DNA of 64,000 bases from Nemertoderma westbladi (Eukaryota > Xenacoelomorpha > Nemertodermatida > Nemertodermatidae), in the NCBI GenBank assembly GCA_032718475.1, contig JAUCBJ010007785.1, positions 161,476 to 225,475 of the forward strand. The letters run 5' to 3'. Of the stretch, positions 51,698-61,740 are shown one piece after another. Below the pieces are notes generated by a model. It saw nothing but the letters and a program-made list of their open reading frames with translations, did no database searches and had not been told where the DNA came from. Every line of letters begins with the position of its first letter. Positions within the stretch are counted from its first letter, which is position 1. Position numbers and translations under genes: made by a program.

Positions 51698-52030
51698 CTA
51701 ATTTTTATTTGAGGCAGGAGACAAATTATAATCTCCTGTCTCGATGCGTGTCTCTTCTAATAACACAATATCTTGGACCGGTCGGTCCAAGGTGTGTAAA
51801 CAATTAGTTTTACACTTCTTTGGGTGCGGACACTTGCACCTAATTTTCACAGTGACTGTGCGCACTATGTTTTGCGCGTCTGGGTGTATGTGCAAGATGA
51901 CTCCCGTCTCCCAGTACTTTCTCTTGACAATCGGCTCGGTTATCAATACGTAATCTCCCCTTTGGAGACTCCGAACCGTTTTGTACCACTTTGTTCTGGT
52001 AGATATGGTGGGAAGATAGTATTCCCGCCA
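51698..52030 (-). pseudogene. BEL-2 integrase C-terminal domain
   Basis: In phase with the integrase core frame after a TAA at 52031-52033. The typical BEL/Pao end (WREYY, TKWYK, GDYVLI, KYWETGVI) is readable. The stop interrupts a conserved FWE-WREY stretch, so it is an inactivating mutation. Confidence 0.7.
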
Positions 52031-52498
52031 TTATTCCCAGAATGTGTACGCGACAAATTGAGTTATTTTCCAGCTCTTACGACTATATAGGTCGGCACTA
52101 ACGGGTTCTGATGCCGGCACAAGAAATGCTGGACTCTGCATTAGCAAATGATTCGGCGTTAATGCAACACCGTCTGGCAACATAGCTATCGGCCTCGAGT
52201 TTAGTGTATGCTCGATTTCGATGAAAGCTGTGACCAGCTCGTCGTTGGTAAGTTGTTTGTTTACAGGCAACGTCTTGGCAATGGCCTGCTTTACAGAGTG
52301 AACTAAACGCTCCCAACTTCCTCCTCTCCAAGGACTTTCTGGAGTATTAAATCTCCACTCTATTCTTTGCGGCAAAAGTGCTGCAGAAATTTCTTTATTC
52401 TGTGCTGCTTTGTGAGCCGCGTTCAACTCGCTGTTCCCTCCGACAAAGTTTGTACCCTTATCGGAATAGAACGCCTTTACTAGTCCTCTCCTGGCCAT
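52031..52498 (-). pseudogene. BEL-2 integrase core, second half
   Basis: 155 codons with the second catalytic Asp (YSDKGTNF) and the Glu (SWERLVHSVKQ) of the DDE triad, then TLNSRPI. Joined to the preceding fragment only by a frameshift near 52500. Confidence 0.75.
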
Positions 52499-52506
52499 AA
52501 ATCTCT

Positions 52507-53481
52507 TTATAAGGCCAGGAGCAGAGATTTGTTCGACATGTCTGCCACACGCTCAATATGTATGGCTCTACTAGCCATACATGTCAGTAGCAGGCCCCAT
52601 CGCTTGTGGGTCAGCCGTCCACTCTTTGCCTCAATCGGACCAAAGCAGTCCACCCCTGTATTCATAAAGGGTGGGTCATATGCCTGCACTCTCGCTTCCG
52701 GGAGTTCAGCCATCTCCTGTTCCAATACTCTGGCGTTCACCCTCTTGCAAACCAGACAGGCGTCGTACATAGTGCCGACTGCCCTGCTTGGCTGCAATAG
52801 AATGTATCGCTGTCTCACTGCCAACAAACAGTGTAACTTTCCCGCGTGATGCAACCTCTTGTGTATATCCCATAAAATCGCTCTTTGCAATTCTATTGGG
52901 TGACTAGGGATTATCACTGGGAACCTGAACTGTGAGTTTATGTTGACAGTCTGGATTCTCGATCTATGACAAATCAAACCCTTATGGATTAATGGACTCC
53001 ATTTTCTAAGGGGTTTATAGAGAACTGGTCGTTGAGCTGATAATAGATGGAATTCTTTTGGGAAGGCACACATTTGATAGTGTTTCAAATGCTTTAATTC
53101 CGCTTGATCAATCTCATCCTCTGTCAGAGGTTGTTTCAATTTCTGAATTCGCTCACTATTAGCGCTCATTTGTTCTCCCAAATGTTCCAAATGTTTTATA
53201 CAAAGGTACGAAACGTATCGGCTTAACCACGCAGTTCTTTTACAAATTGTCAGCCAAGAGGCAGACGAATTTAGTAATTTGTCATAAATACTACATGGCT
53301 CTAATGCCAGCGATGGTTGTCCGCTAGTTAATGGAAGTTTCGAATCCAAACCCGCAGGTTTGGAAACCAAAGGCTCCATTGTGTCGGTCATTTTCTGTCC
53401 GTCACTTACCAATTGTGACTCTGGTTTAGTCTGTAAGGGTGGTTTTATGTCATAACTTACCCTTCCGGACCTAGTAGTCAC
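52507..53481 (-). pseudogene. BEL-2 integrase zinc-binding and first core half
   Basis: 324 codons with a His-His-Cys-Cys type finger (HKRLHHAGKLH...CLVC) and the first catalytic Asp (GVDCFGPI). Ends at LLLAL followed by a stop, after which the homologous sequence continues in another frame. Contains palindrome copy 5. Confidence 0.75.
53346..53363 (-). repeat. BEL-2 dispersed palindrome, copy 5
   Basis: CAAACCTGCGGGTTTGG, in the integrase region; reads SKPAGLD. Confidence 0.75.
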
Positions 53482-53503
53482 GTAAGTCTGTTGGTCTGAC
53501 AGG

Positions 53504-53899
53504 TCAATGACTCTTCAGGCCACTCCAATGACTCTTCAGGCCGCTCCAATGACTTGAGTTTGGCTTTAGACTTTGACTTAGAGAGACTTTCTCCACTTTG
53601 ACTTCTGCATCTTCAGGCATCGGATTGGTCACTATTTTTAGTCGCTCTGGCCAATGTTCCTGTGTCCTCGTTAGAAAATCAGGTCCATGCAACCGAAACT
53701 CCTGGGACTCTTCCTGACAGAATTCCGCCGGCATTGCACCTCTCGAAGTTATGTCGGCTGGGTTTAACACTCCCGGACAATTCTCCATTGTTCCTTCGTC
53801 AAAAAGTCGACGATCTGAGCGCGTCTGTTGGCCACAAATGTCTTTAGTGCAATATTGTCGGCCGCAATGTATACTAACACTAAGGATGCGTCCGTCCAA
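53504..53899 (-). pseudogene. BEL-2 pol region between RNase H and integrase
   Basis: Carries LNPADITSRG and GPDFL, marks of BEL/Pao pol. A one-base deletion around 53780-53790 separates it from the RNase H frame, and another indel near 53490 separates it from integrase. Ends with a small duplicated HWSGLKS segment. Confidence 0.7.
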
Positions 53900-54375
53900 T
53901 AGAATAAGGTCAATGTCGTGTCTAACTCCTCTGTTATCTGCTTACTTACCTCGACTGAAACTACTGTCGCCTGTAACTCTGCACGAGGGACAGTCATGTA
54001 TTTGATCGGCATTGTCTTTGATCTAGAAGTCACAAAGGCTGTCTCAAAATTGTCCTGACTTACCTCTCGGCGAAGGTAGGCTACCATACCAAATCCGGTG
54101 TCACTTGCGTCACTGAATAGATGCAGCTCTAAATCAGCTGGAAATACCAGCTGATTCGGAAAGTAGGAACGGGGTACATCTATATTTTCAATAGATGCAA
54201 CTCGGCTTCCCACTCTCTCCTCTGCTTCGCATGTATAGGAGATATTGGTTCGTCCCACTCTAAGTCGGACAACCAAATTTTCCTCATGCACGCTCGTGCC
54301 TGTAATTACCCGACTGATAAAGTTCATCGGGTCAAATAGTCTACTTAACATCGATAAGCAAATTCTCTTTGTCAA
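53764..54375 (-). pseudogene. BEL-2 RNase H region
   Basis: 203 codons beginning at the conserved TKRICLSMLSRLFDP block and containing FSDASDTGFG, PRAELQA and TDAS, the RNase H carboxylates of BEL/Pao pol. In phase with reverse transcriptase but separated by a TGA at 54409-54411. Confidence 0.75.
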
Positions 54376-54408
54376 AACTTTGTCTGGGCTACTGGGCTCA
54401 AACCTAAC

Positions 54409-55326
54409 TCAAACCTGGAATTTATCCGTGTTCGGGTTCCAAGCGAGTCCCAGTACTCGCGCCATGGGGATGGGTTCTACCCCCAATTCTATGTCTCCGC
54501 TCCCGCGATCTTTCACCGGGAACGACTCTAATAGGGCCTCCGAGTTTGTAGTGAACTTGGTCAGAGGAAAACCCCCTGTAGCCAAGCACTCCTGTAGGCC
54601 GTGAGCCACTTGTTTGGCTTGTTCTGCCGTGTCCTTGGACACCAATCCGTCGTCCATGTAGAAGTTTCTCAATATAGACTCGATCACTTCTACTGGATAC
54701 TTACCAATCTGGGCTGTTGCCGTTTTCTTTAAAACAAACAGCGTGCCATTCGGACTATCGCGGGCACCAAATATCCTAACGTACATTTGGTATGTAACCA
54801 CTGGGCCGGATAGGTCTTCATTCTCATACCAGAGAAATCGAAGGCTATCCTGGTCTGCCTTACAGGCTCTTACCTGGTGGAACATCGCCTCGATGTCACA
54901 AGTAAATGTGAATCGCCGCTGTCTAAAACGCAACAGTCTTCCTATCAAATAATTGTTCAGGTTGGGTCCGTCCATCAACTCTGAATTCAGGGACATACCT
55001 CTATAGACTGCTGCGCAGTCGTTGACTACTCGGACTTTGTCAGGTTTGTCAGGGTGAGTCACGTAGTGGTGTGGGAGGTAGTAAGTCTGGTCTGTCACTA
55101 AGTCAGGGTCCTCTACCTTCCCAGCAAATCCCTTGGCGAAATAGTTGTTGATCTGGGCGCAATACTTCTCCCTAATGTCTGGATTCTTCAACAACCGAGC
55201 CCTTACTCCGTTCAATCTTTTCAAGGCTAAGCTGTAGTTGTTCTCCAACTTAGGAGGTTGTCGACGCCACAACATTCCAACTTCAAAATGTCCAGTCGGT
55301 AGCAGACGTATGGTGTCTTCCATCAT
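54409..55326 (-). pseudogene. BEL-2 reverse transcriptase
   Basis: 305 codons: YLPHHYV, VRVVNDCAA, SLNSELMDGPNL, CDIEAMFHQV (Asp144) and the catalytic FYMDDGLVS (residues 222-230). All three catalytic Asp residues are present. It is in phase with the gag-protease frame across a TAG at 55342-55344 and with RNase H across a TGA, so a full polyprotein would need two readthroughs plus frameshift repairs downstream; I regard the element as dead for pol. Confidence 0.85.
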
Positions 55327-55341
55327 CTCCAGCGACCGTTT

Positions 55342-58300
55342 CTAATCAGTGGACATGGCTAGGTCATATCCACCGGGTTCCATTGCGTCCCTATCCAGCC
55401 ATTCGACGGTTCTGGCTCCTGTCTCAAGGTCCTGGCGTATCAATTCCTTCTGCAATTCCTCCTCACTGTATTGGAAAATGTCTAGGTCTCGATATTTAGC
55501 CACTTGACCCTCCACTATGTTGGTATAAGTCAAAATGTTACTCAGATAAGTAGCGTGGGCCGCTGAACCAGACCCACAGGTCTGATAACAGTAGTCCTCG
55601 GGTTCACTATCTGTCCGGTCGTTGTGAAGTGGTTCCGACAACCTAACATTATCGGGAATCAACTCCTCGTCCGACTCGCTAACGTCACTATAATGGTCAA
55701 TACAGGTTCTCCTAAACTCGTCTATGTCTGGTGGTTCTACTAACGGTGGTTCGGTTATAGGCTGTAATCCGTCGTATCTATCCATTGGCTTGTCGCCACC
55801 TGTAAACTCATAAGACATGGGTACTCGTGTATACCAACCTAGTATAGTCCTATGGGCATGTGGTCCATTGACATGCGGCTCAGCTGGTCTCGTTTCCCAT
55901 ATTTGGTGTGCGATCAGCTGTTCTGCACCAATCAACATAGAAACATTCCTATAACCTACCTGGTGTCTTGGTACTCTGAGTTTGTCAAAATACTCCTGTG
56001 CTATGGGACTCATCGGCGGCACCTTACCTAACTGCCTGCCGAACCCCTTCATAGCTAGACACTTAAATCCGTCCAATGGCAAAGCTCTTCGTTCTTGTCG
56101 AGTGTGTTGGTCTCTCGGAAGTAGGGAGTCTAGTTCTACCGAAATTCTGTGCCCCTTGAGGTCTCCTACCCCATGCATAGACTTCAACTCTATTTGGATT
56201 TCCTCGGCGTCCTGGAAGCTAGAAACGGCTCTCGCCACTTCCTCGTCGATATAAGATAATGTGGACGCAGTGTCCAACATCACATATATTCGCTTCGATC
56301 CCTTATCTCCAGTGAGTTTCACCGGAATCACGCTAAATATTTCCGACGTGGCCGATGATAAATACGTCCGCGCGCTGGTCGATGAACTATCCGCAGTGAA
56401 ACCTTGGCAGGTCACCTCTCTTGCGCTCGACTCGCCATCCTCGTCCGACGAACCTGGTTGATAACCATCGTCTTGAATGCCGGTATACGTATTCCTTCTT
56501 ATCGATACGGGTTCTTTGCTCCCCTTCCTTTGAGGATTTCGCTGTAAGTAACGGTCCGTTGGGGTGTGGAAATCCGCATGTAGCAACTTGTGATGTAGTC
56601 TGCCGCATTCCATGCATCCGTCCTTGCTGTTCGGGCACTGCCGCCGTACATGGCCTGGTGCAAGACATGCCCAACAGGTGTCCAACGTCCGCACTTTAAC
56701 TCTTCTCTGTTCCGAAGTTAATTCTTTGAACCGTCTGCAACTATCCAACTTATGGTCGTCAGATCTTACCTCCTTTAGTAAACAGTATTGGCAACCTACA
56801 AATCCATCCGGCAACTCCTGTTGCTTTAACCTAGGTCTATCTAACCGCTCACCTGACCATACTCGCGAGTCTGATCTAAAGGCTGGGGTACTCGAATTAT
56901 ATCTGTCTACTGAGTTAAAAGTCACAGTGGTCCTGTCATCGTCAAAACTTACCATAGACTTACCGGTAACAGGTTTAGACTCTCTCATATTCTCCTCTGA
57001 GAAGTTTAATTTCATCTCTGCTACTGCGTCTGTGGCTATCATGTCATGAATATGCTGAAGTGTCCACACCTTACCTTGACCCTCCAACTTATTCTCTAAT
57101 TTGCGCCATTTCTGTCGATAACGCATGTTTAAACGTCTTATTACGCTTTTCAAAACTTCGGCGTGATCACCATGATGAGGTAGATTCACCGTCCTCAAGA
57201 TGTCTAATGCGTTCGAAATAGCGTTCGCTAAGTTCAACAGCTCTAACGGAGTTGTAATCCTTCCGCCCTTACCCAAGTCTTCCACTATCGACTGTGCCAT
57301 CTTGGTTTTATTCCCGTAGATGTCGCTAAGCATCTTCATTGCCAACTCAAATGCCCTTTCATTGCCGACGAAGTTGTCAGCAATGGCTCTAGGTTCTCGA
57401 TGGAGCATTTGAAGCAAGTAGTTGAAATTCTCGTTGGGAGTAAAGGTGCTGTTGGTTAGCTGCTCGTCGACATAGGTTTTGAAAGTCCTCCAGTGCTTGT
57501 GGTTACCCATAAACTTCTGGGGTTGTTGCATCGGCAGTCCTTGCCTAGCAGCAAACTTACCTATGTCCCTAAGGGTTGCGTCGTTCCGGGTTAACAAATG
57601 GTTTAGTTCTGCAGGGTTGTTAAGTCTGGTCCTTTCCCGGGGATTAAAATTTACCTGCTCCGCGTCCGTCCTTCTTTCCTTATAGTTTCGGGACTTCTGA
57701 TGTCTCATGTCTTCCTCTTCATCGCTCGATTCTGTGTCAGTCCTTAGCGCTCGCGTTGGTTTGCGCGCCGAGGCCCTGACCCAGGCCTCCTGAATAAACT
57801 TTACGGCTGAATTTTTGAAATCGGGATTATGGATAGTCGGGACAGGCGTCCTTACCTGAGGTCTATGTGGTATAGTTGCCTCCGATATACGTACTCGTTG
57901 ACTAGGTTGGACTTTATCTGACTCAGGCCTGCTAGGATTTGAATTACTTCTTACCTGGGCTGCTTCCTTTAACCATAGGTTACTAAGCATGTCCGTTATA
58001 GGTTGGATGTGCGGCGATATAGCTTGCGCTAAACTAGCACTTAACTCATCCCTCGTAATAAATTCCTGGCTAGGGTTCTGTTGTATAGTCGGCTCTATCT
58101 GAGTAATCCGCTGTCTCTCATATGATCCCTCTTCCGGTTTAACCCGGAAGTTCTCCGTCGAACTGGGTCGGCGCTCCGTCCGCGTATTCCAAACCCGCGG
58201 GTTTGGTTCGCCAAATACTCGTCCCGTTGGAGTTTCTCTAAACCCTTCGTAATCGCGTTCGGTATGTAGTGGTGCGGTGTTCTGATGCCGTGGATTCTGC

Positions 58301-59028
58301 GCGATAGGTGAAGCACTAATACCAACTGGTGTGCGATATGTAGAGAACGGTTTAGCGATCCGTGTACTCGTAATAGCTGGACCGGGTATAGGAATTCTGG
58401 TCGTCGTCGACTCGCGTATGGTCGGAGTTCTCGCTTCCTGTTCGGCCATCTGCAGTGCGAACAGTTCTCGCAACTCAGTCCCTACACTCGCCCCACATTC
58501 TTCGATCATTCGCATCCCCTTCTCGGCGATTTCATTTGCCTTCCTGGTCCGTTCTTCGCTCTCTAAATTTAATCTCGCACTTTCCAACTGCACCAGTTTA
58601 CGTTCTTCTTCTTCCCTCGCTCGTCTCGCTGTGCTCTCTTCTTCCACTCGCGCCTTCTCTTCATACAACGCTTGTCGCTCTTTCTCGATCTCGAGTTCAC
58701 GTTCCTTGCATTCGCGTTCAAGTTCGCGTTCCTTCTGTTCGCGTTCGAGCTGAAGTTCGCGTTCCTTCTGTTCGCGTTCAAGCTGGAGTTCGCGTTCCTT
58801 GCGTTCGCGTTCAAGCTGGAGATTGCATTCCTTCTGTTCGCGTTCCGCTCGCTCACGCTTACCTTTATCTTCCAACTCTCGCAACTTCGCGTCTAACTTA
58901 CGTGTGCGCTCCCGTTCCCGCTCGGCTTCCTTCCGTACTTCCGATGCATGCAAAAATTCCGCCTGTTGTTCGTCCAGTCGGCGTCTTCTCTCCTCCGCCG
59001 AGTTGTGAGAAACAAGGGATCTAGTCCT
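55342..59028 (-). CDS. BEL-2 gag-protease
   Basis: An open frame of over 1200 codons; no ATG near the 5' end (the frame is open to about 59028, first listed codon TTG at 58953), so it may be joined to an upstream frame. Numbering from 58953: residues 1-160 form a Glu/Arg-rich coiled coil encoded by 30-bp tandem repeats; about 470-720 match the BEL/Pao gag (DUF1759) region; about 718-800 hold Cys/His knuckles including CWACLAPGHVRRQC; the protease reads VMLDTASTLSYI with the catalytic Asp894 present. Several GTAAGT words and palindrome copies 6 and 7 lie in it. Ends in TAG directly before reverse transcriptase. Confidence 0.8.
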   Translation of the reverse strand, partial: RTRSLVSHNSAEERRRRLDEQQAEFLHASEVRKEAERERERTRKLDAKLRELEDKGKRERAEREQKECNLQLERERKERELQLEREQKERELQLEREQKERELERECKERELEIEKERQALYEEKARVEEESTARRAREEEERKLVQLESARLNLESEERTRKANEIAEKGMRMIEECGASVGTELRELFALQMAEQEARTPTIRESTTTRIPIPGPAITSTRIAKPFSTYRTPVGISASPIAQNPRHQNTAPLHTERDYEGFRETPTGRVFGEPNPRVWNTRTERRPSSTENFRVKPEEGSYERQRITQIEPTIQQNPSQEFITRDELSASLAQAISPHIQPITDMLSNLWLKEAAQVRSNSNPSRPESDKVQPSQRVRISEATIPHRPQVRTPVPTIHNPDFKNSAVKFIQEAWVRASARKPTRALRTDTESSDEEEDMRHQKSRNYKERRTDAEQVNFNPRERTRLNNPAELNHLLTRNDATLRDIGKFAARQGLPMQQPQKFMGNHKHWRTFKTYVDEQLTNSTFTPNENFNYLLQMLHREPRAIADNFVGNERAFELAMKMLSDIYGNKTKMAQSIVEDLGKGGRITTPLELLNLANAISNALDILRTVNLPHHGDHAEVLKSVIRRLNMRYRQKWRKLENKLEGQGKVWTLQHIHDMIATDAVAEMKLNFSEENMRESKPVTGKSMVSFDDDRTTVTFNSVDRYNSSTPAFRSDSRVWSGERLDRPRLKQQELPDGFVGCQYCLLKEVRSDDHKLDSCRRFKELTSEQRRVKVRTLDTCWACLAPGHVRRQCPNSKDGCMECGRLHHKLLHADFHTPTDRYLQRNPQRKGSKEPVSIRRNTYTGIQDDGYQPGSSDEDGESSAREVTCQGFTADSSSTSARTYLSSATSEIFSVIPVKLTGDKGSKRIYVMLDTASTLSYIDEEVARAVSSFQDAEEIQIELKSMHGVGDLKGHRISVELDSLLPRDQHTRQERRALPLDGFKCLAMKGFGRQLGKVPPMSPIAQEYFDKLRVPRHQVGYRNVSMLIGAEQLIAHQIWETRPAEPHVNGPHAHRTILGWYTRVPMSYEFTGGDKPMDRYDGLQPITEPPLVEPPDIDEFRRTCIDHYSDVSESDEELIPDNVRLSEPLHNDRTDSEPEDYCYQTCGSGSAAHATYLSNILTYTNIVEGQVAKYRDLDIFQYSEEELQKELIRQDLETGARTVEWLDRDAMEPGGYDLAMSTD
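55568..55584 (-). repeat. BEL-2 dispersed palindrome, copy 6
   Basis: CAGACCTGTGGGTCTGG. Both arms changed together (A to G, T to C), so pairing is kept. Confidence 0.75.
58189..58206 (-). repeat. BEL-2 dispersed palindrome, copy 7
   Basis: CCAAACCCGCGGGTTTGG, a perfect 18-bp palindrome, in gag; read there as PNPRVW. Confidence 0.75.
58690..58840 (-). repeat. 30-bp tandem coding repeat (Glu/Arg coiled coil)
   Basis: GCGTTCAAGCTGGAGTTCGC-type units repeat about five times on the plus strand and encode ERELQLEREQK-like decapeptides on the minus strand. Confidence 0.8.
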
Positions 59029-59281
59029 TGTTTACATATAACATCCTACATATAACTTTACCTCGCGCGTGACTAACCTGGGAATCGCCACTGTCTCTAG
59101 ATGCGTCATCGGGTGGAGTTAACGTTCTCTGTTGGATGTTCTCCGTCGTCGGTAGCACCTGGCCCGGTACCACCACTCCACTCTGCATCAGCCAGCTGGT
59201 AAATTCCCGCTGATAACGGCGCTCCTCCTTATCTTGCGTTTCTTCCCGCTCCACTAAATCTCTCGACTCTGCGTCACTCAC
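59021..59281 (-). CDS. Possible 5' gag frame of BEL-2
   Basis: 86 codons, acidic to neutral, starting at a GTG that is part of CAG|GTGAGT. It ends by slightly overlapping the gag-protease frame in another phase. It could be an upstream exon, a frameshifted gag N-terminus, or chance. Not recognised. Confidence 0.35.
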   Translation of the reverse strand: MSDAESRDLVEREETQDKEERRYQREFTSWLMQSGVVVPGQVLPTTENIQQRTLTPPDDASRDSGDSQVSHARGKVICRMLYVNKD

Positions 59282-59291
59282 CTGAGTCGCT

Positions 59292-59834
59292 TTACCTTTC
59301 GCTTACCTGACTCACACTTGGTGGACTTGAAGGATTATTTCGGGAACTACGGGTACTCCTTATAGCCGCTGGGACCACGGCACTTACCATACCCACAGGT
59401 CTGGAAACCGGGCTCCGAGCTCTCGCTTCTGCTACACTACCCTCCCTATCACTCACCTCTGGCCGGGTTGCTATACAATCCTTCCTTACAGTAGCGGTAG
59501 GGGATCCTAATACTATTCGCTTGCGTCCTTCTGGGCTCCTCCCGGAGGTGCACCCATGAGGCGGACGCTGTCCCACCACCCCTGGGGCCAGTCTGACTGA
59601 TGTTATTATCAGACCGGGCCGGAGGGTGGCCCGATGCTTCCCGGGTTCTGTTTTCGGTCCCCCGATCACACCGGCACAGCTCGTCGAACGTGTAGCCAGA
59701 TGGGCGGCTACTGTCAACTTACTGTGGCCTGACTGTACATTGAGCCAACTCAGAGAGTCAACCGGCGGGTGGACCAGTCGATAGCGATCAAGCACCAAGG
59801 TCGCCCTTGGGCCTAACCGACGGTCTTGTCCCAT
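59292..59834 (-). CDS. Hypothetical first ORF of BEL-2
   Basis: 180 codons from a true ATG (59834), Arg/Ser/Pro-rich with no domain recognised. It ends at CAG|GTAAGC, a donor-like word, 5' of the other gag frames. Carries palindrome copy 8. It may be a gag N-terminus joined by splicing or a chance frame. Confidence 0.4.
   Translation of the reverse strand: MGQDRRLGPRATLVLDRYRLVHPPVDSLSWLNVQSGHSKLTVAAHLATRSTSCAGVIGGPKTEPGKHRATLRPGLIITSVRLAPGVVGQRPPHGCTSGRSPEGRKRIVLGSPTATVRKDCIATRPEVSDREGSVAEARARSPVSRPVGMVSAVVPAAIRSTRSSRNNPSSPPSVSQVSER
59387..59404 (-). repeat. BEL-2 dispersed palindrome, copy 8
   Basis: CCAGACCTGTGGGTATGG, reads SRPVGM. Confidence 0.7.
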
Positions 59835-60682
59835 GTGGGCTTGCGCTACCCAACATGGAATATTGACACGTTTTCACCCGCCTCGCCGGCAGTATTGAGG
59901 GGAAGTAAGTTCCGCATACAATACTGACTAGCTCGAAAGCTAGGAACAAGTAACCACTTACCAGTCACTGTACACGTGTACTCAACAGATGTTCACAATA
60001 TCAAGTACACTACGGTAAACACAAAATCGGACACATACCATACACAACACACACAGAAGACATAATCGGTAAGACAAAATCGAGAAAGACAAAATCGGAG
60101 GGGACAAATTTGTATCGACTCATAAAAGAGTCGAGAGTACCTTATTTTACCGTCGGGGCAAAATAACTTTGTGTGCACAAAGTATGCTGGGGCGCAGTAA
60201 AGTATGGTCCTACTAATACCAGCGGCGTCTGGACCAACCGGCAAGGTTTCCCACACTCACTCACAGTGGCCATACATACAATCACATGTACTCACATACC
60301 CACAGCAACAGAAAGCTCATCTCAGACCTAAACACACTCCAAAGACCAATCAGCTGAACATGGAGACAATAACATATAGTATCAAAAAAACGGAACAGCT
60401 GATGGTCAATGGCACACATCCAAGCCCCAAAGCTAACTGCCACTGCTCGCCCACATACAAACCACAGTTCACACCACATAACACCACAAATCACGCCATG
60501 CCACCACCCCTACTGTGTACAGTACTGGCAGTACGGCAACAGGCCGACTAGACGGTACCATGGCACCATGGCAATTCATGGTTCGCTAGACACGAGGGCC
60601 TTCAGTATCTCCCTTGCACTATACAAGGGTTTAACGTGCCCCCAGACCCTCACGAGTCCGCCGCCGCCTGTTAGTGGCACCC
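59835..60682 (-). other. BEL-2 leader, 3' part
   Basis: No gene supported. Plus-strand frames at 60204-60551 and 60409-60705 lack any recognisable feature and run against the element. Confidence 0.4.
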
Positions 60683-60889
60683 CTATAGAGACCTCACCTC
60701 TTTAGGAACCTCTGCTTGCTCTTCCTCACTAGTTACTGTCTCGTCCTCCTGTTCACTTACGTCAACATCGCTCGCTGCGTCGTCATAGTCGGCATTGTCG
60801 TCAACAGTAATATTAACGCTATCGTCAGTCGGCGGTCCTGCCGCCGTCTCATAGCTGTCCTCTAGTGCCTCCTTCTCTGAGACACTCAT
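60683..60889 (-). CDS. Small acidic ORF in BEL-2 leader
   Basis: 68 codons from a true ATG; about a third of residues are Asp or Glu. The end of the frame reads GAG|GTGAGG just before the stop, donor-like. It could be a short leader peptide or a first coding exon of gag. Not recognised. Confidence 0.4.
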   Translation of the reverse strand: MSVSEKEALEDSYETAAGPPTDDSVNITVDDNADYDDAASDVDVSEQEDETVTSEEEQAEVPKEVRSL

Positions 60890-61740
60890 AGTCTAAATAA
60901 TATTTGCCTTCCGGCAAAAATCTCGCAAAAATTCGAGATATATATATATATAATTTAATCGAAAATATGATTAAATTATTGTCAAATAATTAATTTGTCC
61001 AAAATGTCAAAATAAATTCGCAATGCAATATTGTGAATTTAATAGGATCTAATTTTAGCAAATACTAGTACAATATTTAAACAAAATATTATTCTACAGT
61101 TATTATATAGTATTTAAATACCGGTATGACACAAATAATTTTTTTTTGAATCTAATACAAAATATTCAAAATAAACTTGCCACCCGAATATTTCTAAATT
61201 TACATATATAACTCTAATCAACGCAATTTTAATTTCAAATATTATATGTATCCACTAGCGCGTGGCTACATCTTTGGGTTACGACTCTCTCTCTCTCTCT
61301 CTCTAATTCGAGCGATTCAAAAACCCATGGTCGGCTAAACCTAACTATCCTAACTAATAAATTGAGTTCAGCTTCGCAGTTAAACAACCGATAATTTTTT
61401 ACTGCTTCCACAAACACAATGGTGCCAACAGAACAACTAACCTTGTTTGCTGTGAGATTCCATGTCCGCGTCCAAAGTTTCAGTCTTTTCGCTGATTGCA
61501 AACCGAACCCGCAGACCCACACGAACCCCAAACTCAGAAGCTCCGTCTTGCCATGTATCTCCAGATGGTATAAAATAACTAAGCGGTTATCTAACATACC
61601 GGTACAAAACTCTAGATTTTATTACAAAATAATTTTGACCAAAACTGAATTCTCACAAACCTAGCTAAAATTTTCAAAAAACTTACTAATTACGGCTTGC
61701 CCTAACGGCCTAAGGAACCGCTGTATTTGCGATTATTAAA
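60890..61740 (-). other. BEL-2 leader next to 5' LTR
   Basis: Very A+T-rich with a CT-repeat near 61288-61304. The sequence right after the LTR (minus strand TTTAATAATCGC) shows no primer-binding site. Confidence 0.4.
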
